Assembly (NCBI GenBank): GCA_025200525.1
Contig: CM045770.1
Coordinates: 87,258,084 to 87,322,083, forward strand
From: Camellia lanceoleosa
Lineage: Eukaryota; Streptophyta; Magnoliopsida; Ericales; Theaceae
Length of the DNA stretch: 64,000 bases
Reading direction: 5' to 3'
The notes under the pieces are model-generated. The model was not told the DNA's origin and did not search any database. It was given only the letters and a program-made list of their open reading frames with translations. The translations under genes were made by a program, and so were the position numbers. Positions 12,001 to 23,035 of the stretch are shown one piece after another. Each line of letters opens with the position of its first letter. The first letter of the stretch is position 1.

Positions 12001-14055
12001 GCGGATCATATAAATTAATTTTCTGGTTTTTGCAATTTTTTTTTTTTGTTGGTGTCCTTGCATTTATGTGAATGCTTTTTCGACTTTGACATTAGATGAC
12101 ATTGCTTGGGTGAAGTTTTATGATATCAAGATCTGTTTGTTTTGACGTAAATTGATTTTACACAAAAAAAAAAAAATGTTTTTGTTTTTGGTTTTAGCAT
12201 TTAGTTGACACTTTAAACAAAAATATTTTATTGCTTAAAAGAAAAATTTTGATTCAATAAAGTGTATGATTAGTGAGTTCAAAAATTTATTAAAAAGTTA
12301 AATGTGTTGGAAAGGTAACGAGTGATAATCAACTTTATAAAAATTGATTTATGAAATTTTTAAAGGTGGATCATTTTTGAAAAATAACTTAAAAACATTT
12401 TTAAAAAAATATATTTTCCTTACTTTTTGTTCAATCAAATAACAAAAAATAAGACAAATATTTTATGTTAAAACGAACAAAGCTAAGTCAAAATCTTGAT
12501 CCTCACTTTAAGGTCTCCTATTGCCCTAGAGCAAAAAGTTGCCGACTGTGTTATGGATAGCAGAGTTCATTTTCAGCTTAGGTTTGATTAGAGTGATGCA
12601 TTTGATGTAGCCTCATGGAGGACTCGATCCTTGTACAATTCGATGTTGCCTCCCTTTTCTCTCCTTGAATATCACAAATTGTGAAACCTAACAACAATCT
12701 AACCCTGATCGATCATGAAGACAGTCACAATTTTCGGTATTCTCTTCAGTTCGCTGTTGAATTAATGTATTTTTGGCAGTATGTTTATTGGTCCACACGA
12801 GTGACAGTTTACCGTTTCTTTTGTGATTTGTTCCCGTGCTTGAGAATGCAAGAGGGGGAAAGGTTGCATTTGGAGGGAAAAGAGGGGGCAGCGCGGGAGC
12901 AGTTGCACTCTATCTCTCAATCCATCCGGATCCTCCTTTGGGTTACCAAGTAAATTCAAGTAGTGTAAATGACAATGAAGCAAGAGCAAGCCAACATGCA
13001 CTCAAACATGAACCGTTAGTTGCTGAACTAGTTGCTAGTTGCATCTCGTGCCGAGTCACAAACAGGCAGGTAACGGAGTGCAGATCTCTTGTGAGTCAAC
13101 CGAAGATCTCTTGTGAGTCCTCTTGTGAGTCAACTGACAAACGGGCAGGCAGTGGAGTTAAGGTCAACACAGGGGCCACATAATTGCACTAGGCTGGGCT
13201 GTCAGTTCGAAAGATCAAATACCTTTGAAGGCTTATCTTTGCAGGACCACATTGGAATCTGAAACAGAGAGCTCCAAATAAATTCCATGAGGGAAAGTGC
13301 AGAGTAGGAAAGTAGCCAAGGGTCAGGAAGGGGAGCTTGTTGGCCCTGATTAGACGGCAACACCTTCCCCTGTGCTAAATTTGCAAGAGAGTTGTATCCT
13401 AATTCTAAATCCTGGTACACTGTTTACTTCTTGTTGTTCAACTATCTGGGAGAACAAACCAAAGCGACATTTAAGTTTTTTTAATCATGCTGTTTTTCCA
13501 CCAGCATTCTGAATCATAACAATCTGAGAGGGCTGATGGGGTTGCAATAGTGTCATTATAACATTAGTGCATAACATTGACAATCTCAAAATGTTCATTG
13601 CAAAATAAATTTAATATGCATATAAAAACACCTACAAGCTTAGATCTGTTTATGTGGCATCTCTCTGTTCAAACATCCGGTAGTAAAACAAAAAATAATT
13701 GAACACCGTTAAAGTATCTGCCAAAACTTCATAACAACATCGGGATGTAGCTTTCATTGCTTTCCTGCTTTCATTGTTAATGGCTGACGGTCGTTCAGCC
13801 TCCATGACGAGAACCAAGACTGCACAGATCATCATCAATTTGAATGTGAAGTCACATACTGCTGGAACTTTTAAGGAGTCAATATAAAGACATTTTATCT
13901 ATCAAATGACCAATGTTATAAACCTTCTTTTTTTTTTGGCAAAGACAATTTCTGACACAAAAAAAAAAAAAACTCCATGGAGTGCAACTCATATTCATTC
14001 CCAAGAAAGACTTCCTTCTGATGTACAAAAAGAAACCAGAGCCAAACATAACTTC
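12001..14055. other. Intergenic DNA between EF1A and PDIL5-1, no gene recognised
   Basis: 12150-12480 is AT-rich. 12836-13183 has an open frame of 115 codons (+) rich in G, S and C without a recognisable domain. It contains a small tandem pattern, CTCTTGTGAGTC, three times at about 13087-13128. 13200-13840 shows no convincing exon on either strand. I would not annotate a gene here. Confidence 0.45.
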
Positions 14056-14061
14056 TTTATT
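14056..14061 (-). terminator. Possible poly(A) signal of PDIL5-1
   Basis: AATAAA on the minus strand, only about 15 nt after the PDIL5-1 stop. It is very close to the stop, so a more distal signal may be the one used. Confidence 0.4.
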
Positions 14062-14075
14062 TACCTGACAGACTA

Positions 14076-17000
14076 TCATAACTCTTTCTCACTCTCAAGC
14101 TGCGCTTTTGTTGCTGCCTTTTCTGCTTCTTCTAAAACAAATGTTTTTAGCGACTCCACATCCCTAGGCCCTGGTTACATGCCAGTTTAGCAAAATCATA
14201 ATCAGATCTAGTAAGCAAAGGAATTATAGAAATTGAGTGATACAAAGCAACTTATTCTGAAGAAATTTTGCATGGAAGTGTCAACTGTTGAAAAATGTGC
14301 CTGGCAGCAGATAAATGCCCTTGTTTCTTGGCTTTACAGAAATATGAATTATAAAAAACAAAGTCTAAATACATTTTCTAGAAAATCGTTCATTACTTTT
14401 ATTTCTGATGTGCACAAGTATGGAAGACAATGAAGTGATTTGTGCAGCTAAATTTCGATAGAACAGAACTCCACAGTTAGAATTTGGGTCCAACTATGGT
14501 ACCCAAATTTGGGTACCATACCTAAAAATGATTTTCAACCATTAGATGAGGATCTTGAATCTTGAGCATTCAAAGATAAAAGAGGTAACCAGTTACAACC
14601 GGTGAAGTAAAATTCTCCTCCCTCTCCTCTCACTACAATTCGTCTCCACCTTCCCTCCGAATATCTAGATTTCATGGTTTGCTCTCCCTCCCTTTGATTC
14701 ATTCTCTGTATTTCTAGGGAAACCCTATGATGTGCACCCCTTTAGAGGTGCATACCATATGCACCCTACCACAAAAATGTGCAACTTTACCACAAAATTT
14801 CGTAACATCAACCACAAAATACATAACCTAGCCACAAATTGGCATAACAAAATGTCCAAAATTTTGTGGTTGATGTTGCAAAATTTTGTGACTTGATTAC
14901 GGCATTTTTTGCTGTACCAATTTGTGGCGAGATTACGCATTTTGTGGTTGATATTACAAAATTTTGTGGTAAAGTTACGCATTTTGTGGTAGGCTGCATA
15001 TGGTATGCATCCCTAAAGGGGTGCACACCATAGCATTTCCTGTATTTCTATGGCGGTTGGCCCTTTCTCTCTCTCTCTCATTTTGTATTTAGAAACGATC
15101 TAACTCTCTTTGTAATTTCAATTCGAAGTCTATAATAAAGATATGTGATCAAACTTTAATGGCAGACATTTATTGGAGCAAGAAGCACTAGCTTCGACAA
15201 TAAAGGTGCTGAAGTAATTCATTTGCCAAGAGAGTTGGAGGAAAAGGAGAAATGATTAAACCAAAGGCATCATGCTATGAGACATCTGAACTCTAATGAA
15301 AATAAACAATCAAAAAGTAGTAGAAGGGACAGTAATGCTACTAGAGTAGTGCTAGAGCATCTCCAATCCTTCACATCTTCTTTCACCAAATTACAAAGTG
15401 CTCAAAAATTATCTCAAATCATTTCCTCAAATGTTCATCAAATCTAGGGAGAGTTATTTTTTTTCATCAAATTGAGAACTCATCAAATCCTTCATCCAAA
15501 AAGATGAAGCATTGGAGATGATTTTTTTTCACCAAATTTGATGAAAAGGGAAATTTGGGATAAGAGAGGAGCTTTTAAAAAGATTTTGATGAAAATTTAA
15601 TAAAAAGATTGGAATAGTTCATATAAAATCAAACTTTTTACTCAAATTTAGATTCATATTAGATGGGAAAAAAAATGGTGAAGGGTTGGAGATGCTCTTA
15701 CAATGATCATATTATCTTACTATATTGTGCTTACCATGTGATGTATCAACATTACATTGGTTAAGTGGGTCACACCACTCATGTTTATTACCAATGCAAT
15801 AGTGACACAGCACATAGTAAGCAAAATGTGATAAGATAATGTGGTCATTGTAGCATTATTGATGCTACTAACTTTACTGCTAATGCTGCATATTTGCGGT
15901 TTGTCGTGTCAAGGAAGTTGGTAATATTGGTCGCAATGTGTCAGTGAAAAACAAGGAGGCTCAACATTGTATGGTAAGGTGAAGTTAAGTGGTAAGGAAC
16001 ATGTGGTGGTAACACACTGAGTAGTAAGTTTGACCACAATATTGGTAAGTTCGCTGATAATGGACAGCGAGTTTTTTTACTACTAAATGTGATCAAACTT
16101 ACTACTCGATGAAAAACTATTTATCACTTCGTAAAATCAACTTTCAATAAATACGAATAAACTTGCAGTTAATAGAAGGGTCACAATGAGAAGCAATTAA
16201 CATAGTGAGAAAGTAAGAAGGGACACAGGTGTGGAAAGTAAGTCACAGTAAGATGCAAAAATGGTCACAGGTGGACCCAAGTGCAGGCTAGGGGGGGCTG
16301 TGGCCCCTGCTAAGATTAAAAGAATTCCATTAGGTTGTAGTGTTTTGGGCTCCTGACATGCAAATTGCAATAGGATGGTCCCTCCAAAAAAGCAGTTTCA
16401 GGTTTCATATACCCCCATATTCTAATGGTTTTTAAGCTTGATATGGTTATGAGGCCACCTAAATATTAAAGTGCTATAAAACTAGCAGTTTTTTGTTATG
16501 ATCTATAGTTGTGTTTAGTTATGAGTTATTATGGTTGTTTCTAGTAAAGAATTTAGTGACACTTGGTTATAGTAAGTTTGGTCACAATATTAATAAGTTT
16601 GTTTACGAGTGCAAGGTTTTTTACTACCAAATGTGTTCCAACTTACCACTCAATTACAAACTACTTACCACTCAATAAGAGCAAACTTATAATAAATACC
16701 AACCATTTGTCATTTTAATCAAAACAAACAGTCCCAATAAACCTTTTAGCCACTTTAATAAAATTAAATGGTTTAAAATAATCAGTCTATCATTTTAATC
16801 AATCAAATTATCCAAACCCGTTTTGTCATTTTAATCAAATCAAATTATCCAAATTACCTATTTATCAACTTTATCGAAATCAAATGATCGGGTTTGGCTG
16901 AGTTAAAATGGGTTGTGCATTAAAACAACCGAAGTCAAACCTGCTCATTTAAAGGGATTTAAGCGGGTTGGGTTAAATTGGGTATGGGAGGTGGTGGAAG

Positions 17001-19014
17001 TGGTGGTGGTGGTGGTGGTGATGGTTTGGTTGAACTGGGTACGGAGGTGGAGATGGTGGTGATGGAGCTAGAGGTTGGGTGAATTGGATACGGGAAGTGA
17101 TGGAAATGGACATGTTGGTAGGGTGGTGGAGTAGTGGAGGAGGAGGACAAGGATATCTCATTTGTAGTAAGTATAGAAAAATTAATTTCATGAAATTGAA
17201 TATTAGTTAGTGTTAGAATTAATTAGCTCAACCTGAGTGGTAATTAAGTTTAGAACAAGTGGTAAGTTATGCCATACACAATAGTAAGTTATTATACTAC
17301 TAAATGTTATCCTACTTTCCACTCATTTACAAGCTACTTACCACTCAATAAAATCTAAAATCTAACCAACTTAGAGTCATACTGCGTAGTAAGTTATTTT
17401 AGAACAAGTGGTAAGTAATGCCATACAGTATTAAGTTATTATACTACTAAATATGATCCCACTTACCACTCATAAAAACTAACCAACTTAGAGAGTCATA
17501 CTAAGTAGCAAGTCTTTTCAGAACAAGTCGTAAGTAGATACAAAACAAATGGTAAGTTATGTTATACACGGTAGAACTTAACCTTCTTCTACATGTGGGT
17601 TGAAGCCCATTTCATTCCACTCTTTCGTCTCTTAATTTATAAGGCTGATGTATATGTTTTTCCTTAGGTTTGTATTGTAGATTTCACTAAATTCATAACA
17701 AAACCCAAGTGCCACAACAATTATACAACAAGAATACTGAATTCGAATATTAGCAAACATGCTAAAACAAAAGCATATGAAAGCTTAAACTTTCAGTGCT
17801 TTGGATCTAGATGATGAGTTACAACTTACAAACTTGAAATCTTGAAAAAGTGATTTGCTATTGGTATTTAAAAAATACTAAGCAAAGCATCACAGGAAAC
17901 TCAAATGTACCTTGATATTTTGCGACTTCTTCTCCATTATAAAAGAGCTTGAATGTAGGATATGAATGAATATCAACTTTGTTGCACAGTGGCTTACTTG
18001 TACCACAATCAACTTGCCCAATCTCTATCTCATCCTCCCCTTCCATAGTTTTCCCCAAGTCCTCCCACAATGACCCCAAGTTCTTACTGCAAACTCATTT
18101 TAACAATTGAAAATAAGCCAAAAAAGCAATATAACCCATTAGAGCGAGATTCATTGCATCCATGGGAATCACAAAGGTAGCATTATTACCAGTGCTTACA
18201 CCAAGGAACACAAAATTTCACAAACCATGCAGTATCCTTCTCCTGCACCTAAATGAAACACAGACAAACCCAAATATGGTTTCAACAAGCATTAGAAGTC
18301 AACATGAGCATATCCCACTTCAAACATAGAATAAAAGAAGTTGTGCTGAATATATCAATCAATTCACTACAACATGTCATCATTTTACTGAAATATAAAT
18401 GTGTATAGCACATAGATCTCTTAGGAGTAATCCGCTCATTGGGGCCACACTGCGGACTCTGCCCAAAATTTGCCCGATCCACATGGAGGGATCCTGGATT
18501 AGTCGAGGTCCACGAAAGCTGGACCGGACACCCAGTCATTTAAAAAAAAAATCTCTTAAGTATCACATTCAGTTCAGCTCCAGAAGTTCACAACATATGT
18601 GCACAAATCTTTTTTTAAACCACAGATAACTTTGAAAAAAAAATAATTTTGATCTGCATATTGACTTCCCAATATAACTTAATTGTTCAATCATCCAAAG
18701 AGCAAACATTTTAATCAAAAGGAGTAAAATTTGTCCTTAATGGGATCCACATTTCATAAAGTAACAAACTGCACAATGCAAACCCAGATTTTGATAATCC
18801 AGCACCAAAAACGAAGAATTCTAAACATTCAACATGTCAGTTTAGATAAATTAAAAACCCTAGTTGAGAAGATGAATTGGGGGTTTTGGAGGATGAGATT
18901 GACCTTGTCATTGAAAGTATCGGCGGTTAGGGTTATGACCTCAGCTTGAGAAGATAGTGAATTGAAAAGAAGAATTGATATTAGAATCAGAGAACGCTGA
19001 TTGAAGAGTTTCAT
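14076..19014 (-). CDS. PDIL5-1: Protein disulfide isomerase-like 5-1; exons 18904-19014, 18190-18248, 17911-18086, 14076-14170
   Basis: Small ER thioredoxin-fold protein predicted to help disulfide formation in secretory proteins. The four exons give 111+59+176+95 nt, or 146 codons plus stop, matching the 146 residues usual for plant PDIL5-1. Residues 1-23 form a signal peptide (MKLFNQRSLILISILLF). Then come AEVITLTADTFNDK, the active-site segment FCVPWCKHC (WCKHC carries the redox pair) and VDCGTSKPLC. The cis-proline region HSYPTFKLFYNGEEVAKY follows, and the end is TKAQLESEKEL, whose last four residues resemble an ER-retention tetrapeptide. All introns are GT-AG and the phases fit. The first three introns' exons lie within 1.1 kb, but the last exon is 3.7 kb downstream, across an intron (14171-17910) holding two MITEs and repeat arrays. 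That exon starts GPRDVESLKTF. It could be missed by gene finders, leaving a model ending at 17858 with a false tail. A CT-rich stretch at 19099-19119 lies in the likely 5' untranslated region. Confidence 0.9.
14495..14520. repeat. 26-bp perfect palindrome
   Basis: The arm TATGGTACCCAAA is followed directly by its exact reverse complement, with no spacer. It lies in the last intron of PDIL5-1, next to other elements. It may be the fused ends of a deleted fold-back element. Confidence 0.8.
14717..15039. mobile_element. Fold-back MITE, MULE-like, with 11-bp target duplication
   Basis: CTGTATTTCTA flanks it on both sides (14706-14716 and 15040-15050). Nearly the whole 323 bp is an inverted repeat. 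The left arm has CTATGATGTGCACCCC, ACCATATGCA and repeated ACCACAAAAT; the right arm mirrors these. A 9-11 bp duplication with long arms suggests a Mutator-type non-autonomous element. It lies in the last intron of PDIL5-1. Confidence 0.8.
15355..15697. mobile_element. Tourist-like MITE in the PDIL5-1 intron
   Basis: The ends GAGCATCTCCAATCCTTCA and its near-complement (AAGGGTTGGAGATGCTC) are inverted. The flanks are CTA (15352-15354) and TTA (15698-15700), an imperfect 3-bp duplication. The interior repeats TTCACCAAATTTGATGAA-type sequence. Non-coding. Confidence 0.72.
15990..17590. repeat. Diverged repeat array with GGTAAGT and TACCACTCA modules, plus a (GGT)n patch
   Basis: A module of about 110-130 bp recurs at about 16010-16130, 16560-16690, 17240-17350 and 17395-17480. 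It has the form AGTAAGTT...ACAATA...AAGTT...TTACTACTAAATGTGATC...CTTACCACTCA. Its two halves are roughly inverted. Between copies lies AT-rich sequence and, at 16985-17150, a purine-rich (GGT)n patch. All is within the last intron of PDIL5-1. No coding capacity is supported. Confidence 0.55.
18424..18550 (+). mobile_element. SINE-like insertion with poly(A) tail in PDIL5-1 intron 1
   Basis: ATCTCTTA flanks both ends (18416-18423 and 18551-18558). The 127-bp body is GC-richer than its surroundings and ends in an A run (18541-18550). The 3' part GGATTAGTCGAGGTCC...AGCTGGACCGGACACC resembles the 3' region of Au-type plant SINEs. The 5' part with pol III boxes appears missing or diverged. It is inserted opposite to the gene's direction. 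Confidence 0.72.
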
Positions 19015-19611
19015 CGCACCAACAGTTTTGAGGTTCACTCTGTGTCTCTGATGACTCTCTGCCTTCTTCACTCTCCGAACAAATTCAAACCGGTGATCGT
19101 ACTCTCTCTCTCTCTCTCCAATTGCGGACTCTATGTTTGGATTGAATGATTTGCAGAGAAAAGAAAAGAAAAGAAACGAAACGAAGAGATACGTATTTTT
19201 TTTTATTTGTTTGGATAATTTAGATAGAGAGAAATGAATAGAAATTGGGAGAGAAAAGAAATTATTTATTTTCATAATATTAATTTTATCTTTATAAAAT
19301 AAAAAAAATAAAATAATTGAAAATATAAAAAGATTATTTTGATAATATAATATAAAATAATCATAATATTTTTTTTTTATTTTTTTTTTATCCAAACAAA
19401 AAGAAGAAAAATCACAATCATTTCATTTTATTTCATTTCTTTTCTCTTATAACTTAAGTAATCATTTCTTTTCTTTTCTCTCATAGATTCCTAAATATAG
19501 TGTCCTATTTTATCTGGGCTCACTATTACATACAGAAATTAAAATGTTTTTTTCATTTCTCTTTTCTTTTTAAATTTCTATTCAAATTTATAATTCAAAA
19601 CTTTGTTTAGG

Positions 19612-19880
19612 TCGTCTCTTGAGGTGTCATTTGGAAAGTGGGTTGGTTTTTTGATTTTTTTGATTATTTTAGTTTGGGCTAAAAAATTTAGTTTGGGAAG
19701 GACTTTTTAGCTTTTTGATTTTTTTGGCTTTTTTTTTTTTAGAAAAGAGTGTAATGATTTTGGGTTTGATGTGATATTTTATTTGTTGTGACTAAAATAA
19801 CCTATTTTATCTTTTGTGACTAAAATAGCCAAAAAAAACTCCTAAACTATCTTCCCAAACCTATCCTGAGTAATGTTAAA
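19612..19880. mobile_element. MITE-like element related to that at 22505
   Basis: It shares with 22505-22757 the run GTTGGTTTTTTGATTTTTT, TTATTTTAGTTTGGG, the mid part AATGATT-TGGGTT-GTGATATTTT, and the end AAACCTATCTTCCC. The left start is near GGTGTCATTTGG and the right end near CCCAAACCTATCC. Boundaries are approximate and no clean target duplication was found. It lies upstream of PDIL5-1. Confidence 0.5.
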
Positions 19881-20084
19881 ATTTATTTAATTGAAAACTT
19901 TTTTAAAAAAAATATAAAATCACTTTTCTTTCTATTATATATTAATAATTTTTTTTTCTCACACTCATCTATTCAATTATAAAAATAAATAAATTAAAAC
20001 TCCGTTTGATTTAATTTTTGAAATGAGTTTTGAGTTTTAAGTTATATTTTAAAAATAAGTTGTTAAAAATAGTTTTGAAAATTA

Positions 20085-20914
20085 AGGGTGTGTTTGGTAA
20101 CGTTTACGTTTTCAATTTATATTTACTAAAATTTTATAAATTGATTTTTGTTTATTTTTAGAAAAACATAAACTTCAAACGCATTTGGTAATTGATAAAA
20201 TATTTAAAAAAATTTAAAAATATAAAAAAAGAGTGAGAAATAGGAAGTGGTGGCAAGTGGCGGCGGAAGATGGTGGTGAAAAGTGGTGGTGGTGGTGGTG
20301 ATGGTGGTGGTGGGCGTGGTGGTGGTGGCAAGTGGCGAATGGCGGGTGGTGGCGGTGGTGGTGGTGGCGGCAGGTGGTGGTGGTGGTGGTGGGTGGTGGG
20401 TGGTGGTGGTGGTAGGTGAGTGATGGGTGATGGTGGTGGTGATGGTGGTGGTGGTGGGTGGCTGGTGGTGGTAGGTGGTGGATGGTGGTGGCAGGTGGGT
20501 GGTGAGTGGTGGTGGCAAGTAGGTGGCGGTGCGGCAGGCGATGGATGGTAGTAGTGGGTGGGTGGGTGGTGGTGGTGGTGGTGGCGAGTGGGTGGCAGGT
20601 GAGTGGTGGTGGCGAGTGGGTGGTGGTGGCAGGTGGGTGGTGAGTGGTGGTGGCAGGTGGTGGTGGGTGGTGCGGAAGATGGCGGTGAAAAATGGTGGCG
20701 AGTGGTGACTAGTGTTGGGTGGTAAAAAAAAAAAAAACTAAAAACTCAAAATGGAAACACATTTTTTATGTTTTCATTTTTTGGCCAAATTTTTAAATTA
20801 AGACTACTGATTTATAAATAAAAAATTTTACCAAATAAGTTTTTATTTGAGTTTTTAAAATTTTTGTAAATATAAACAGAAAACTGAAAACGTAAGTGTT
20901 ACTAAACAGCACCT
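20085..20914. mobile_element. hAT-like MITE expanded by an internal (GGT)n block
   Basis: The left end AGGGTGTGTTTGGTAACG and the right end TTACTAAACAGCACCT are inverted. They continue as TTACGTTTTCA and its complement, for about 30 bp. The 8-bp flanks GAAAATTA and AAAAATTT match at 6 positions. The 830 bp consists of AT-rich arms around a 480-bp GGT-rich core. Confidence 0.6.
20243..20725. repeat. (GGT)n / GGTGGTGGC minisatellite block
   Basis: Almost pure GGT, GGC and AGT triplets for about 480 bp in six imperfect frames. Open frames across it encode only proline/threonine/histidine-rich or glycine/valine/tryptophan-rich low-complexity sequence and are not genes. Confidence 0.9.
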
Positions 20915-20922
20915 AAAAATTT

Positions 20923-22229
20923 GTTTGGTTATAAATTTTGAAAATAATTTTGCGATAATTTGTAAATTTTTTTTTTTTATAATTAAATAGATAGGTGTAA
21001 AAGAAAATTTAATTGATTAATGTATAAAATGTGATAAAGGAGAAAGGATAAAGAAAAAGTGATCAATTAATTTAATAATAATAAAAGAGAATGAGAGAGG
21101 AGAGAGAGAAAAATAATTTTAAAAGGAGTTTTGAAAGTTGATTAATCAAACATATTTTTTTTGAGTTATGATTCATTCTTCTAAAACTAGAGTTTTAATT
21201 GAGCTTTATTGAGGTGAAAAATCAAAATAATAAAAAAAAATACAAAATAAGATCAAAATATCACATCAAAGTGAGATCTACCTTCCATTAGAGCTATTAG
21301 AGCTTCTATATTAGAGGTCTAAAGCGTTTTTTATTTTAATTTTTTGCTTTTTTGATTCAAAAGTTAATTTAGAAAGTAAACCAAATGTACTTAAATCATT
21401 TCAAACTTCAAAATTTTAAAATTATTTTAAAAAATACAATTAAATAAAGTTTTAAATTTTATAAATTCTTTCTAAAAAATTATTTTTTAAAATTATTTGA
21501 CAAACACAAATCAAACATGACCAACGCAAAAATGTGCTTGTCAAGTACTTTTTAAATTTTGTAAAAAAAAATTTATTAAAAAATAATTCACTTTTAAATC
21601 TAAAAATATTTTTTTTAAAATCTTACTACACTAAACTGCCCTAAGAATTAAAGAAAAAACTTTTTTTAGTTTTTAGTATTTTTTTTTTTACTTTTTATAT
21701 TTTTATAAATTACAAGTACTTGACAATTTTTTAGAATTTTTTTTATATAAAAAAGTGAGTTTTTTAGTTATTGTCAAACAAGCCTACAAATATACATGCA
21801 AGCCTACTCGAGGCAAAGTTGTTGTATTAATTTAAAACACTATACTAGCAATTGCCTTGTTTATTGCTATTTATTTATGGAGTTACTTATAAAAAAATAT
21901 TTATAAAATTTATGTTAAAGTATTTAGTGTAATTTTTACTTAGAACTTAGACATAAAGTGACTTGTACAAACAGAAATATATACTTTTAACTAGGGACAA
22001 TTGTAGAAAAATAGTATAAACTCAAAACAATTACAAAGAGATAGAAGCACAACACTTAATTGCATGATTTAATGTATAAATTACTTATACTTTCATAATA
22101 TTACAATTATTTTATGTTCATATTATTTTCTTGTAATTTTCCTATTTAACTTTAACTTTATAATTATTAATTTTCAACTTAATAATAATAATAATAATAA
22201 TCCAACAAACACAATAGGTGAGGTACTAA
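20923..22229. other. AT-rich intergenic DNA, no gene recognised
   Basis: Long A/T runs, with an (AAT)n run at about 22182-22201. The start resembles decayed MITE sequence (GTTTGGTTATAAATTTTGAAAA). No exon or RNA gene is supported. Confidence 0.5.
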
Positions 22230-22458
22230 GGCCTCGTTTGGCAAGTGTTTCTTTTAGTCAAAAAGTTAAAAAGTTACTAAAAAAATTAAAAAGCTAACAA
22301 CCCATACCAAAAAGTTAAAGATTCTCTTTTCTCTCTACTTTTTGTACATCTTTTCGTAAAAAGCCAAAAAATCATCCCAAACATACTAGTATTTTTTACA
22401 TCACATTTTAGTCAAAAAGTCAAAAAATTACTAAAAAAACATGTTCCCAAATGAGGCC
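22230..22458. mobile_element. Tourist-like MITE with TAA target duplication
   Basis: Ends GGCCTCGTTTGGCAAG and TTCCCAAATGAGGCC are inverted. TAA flanks both (22227-22229 and 22459-22461). Interior repeats of AGTCAAAAAGTTAAAAAG lie in the arms. 229 bp, non-coding. Confidence 0.75.
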
Positions 22459-22504
22459 TAAAGTGGATGACAGCTTCCCCAGTAAACACTTTATTCCGGT
22501 GAAG

Positions 22505-22757
22505 GTTTCGTTTAGGAAATAAGTTGGTTTTTTGATTTTTTGACTTTTTAATTATTTTAGTTTGGGGTTAAAAAATTTTATTTGGGATAGATTTTTTTTG
22601 ACTTTTTTAACTTTTGTGAGAAAAATAATATAATGATTATGGGTTATATGTGATATTTTGTTTTATTAAACTAAAAAATCTATTTTATTTTATTTTATTT
22701 TTGACTATTTTAGCTAAAAAAATCCCAAACCTATCTTCCCCAACGAGCACTAATGGG
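22505..22757. mobile_element. MITE-like element, second copy of the 19612 family
   Basis: Starts near TTCGTTTAGGAAATAAG and ends near CCCAAACCTATCTTCCCC. The body is shared with 19612-19880. The duplication is not visible. Confidence 0.5.
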
Positions 22758-23035
22758 AAGTTCTGTTTGGTGATGCTGTGTTCCTAAACTCAAAATAATT
22801 AAAAAATAATGAAAGTATAAATAATTCATGCATTAGATTGTACAGAGTCTTACACTTTCATCTCTTTGTAATTGTTTTGAATTCATACTATTGTTTTTAC
22901 AATTGTTCCCATCTCATAAAGGAGTTTTCCAACAATAAAATATCATGGGAAATATTAATCTCCGGTCCACTATTTTCTGATTTAGCTGTGATAAGACAGA
23001 ATATATAAATGTGAGATAAAAGATATTCACATTTG

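Noticed and set aside
16959..17191. Proline/histidine-rich minus-strand frames
   Set aside because: Translation of a (GGT)n patch inside the PDIL5-1 intron.
17858..18079. PDIL5-1 ending at 17858 with the tail FPVMLCLVFFKYQ
   Set aside because: A GT donor at 17910 fits the conserved position, and the proper final exon was found at 14076-14170.
18829..19395. 188-codon minus-strand frame as a single protein
   Set aside because: Only the 37 codons from 19014 to 18904 are PDIL5-1 exon 1; the upstream part is AT-rich 5' flank and the downstream part is intron.
20204..20708. Low-complexity frames rich in proline/threonine/histidine or glycine/tryptophan
   Set aside because: They are translations of the (GGT)n block.
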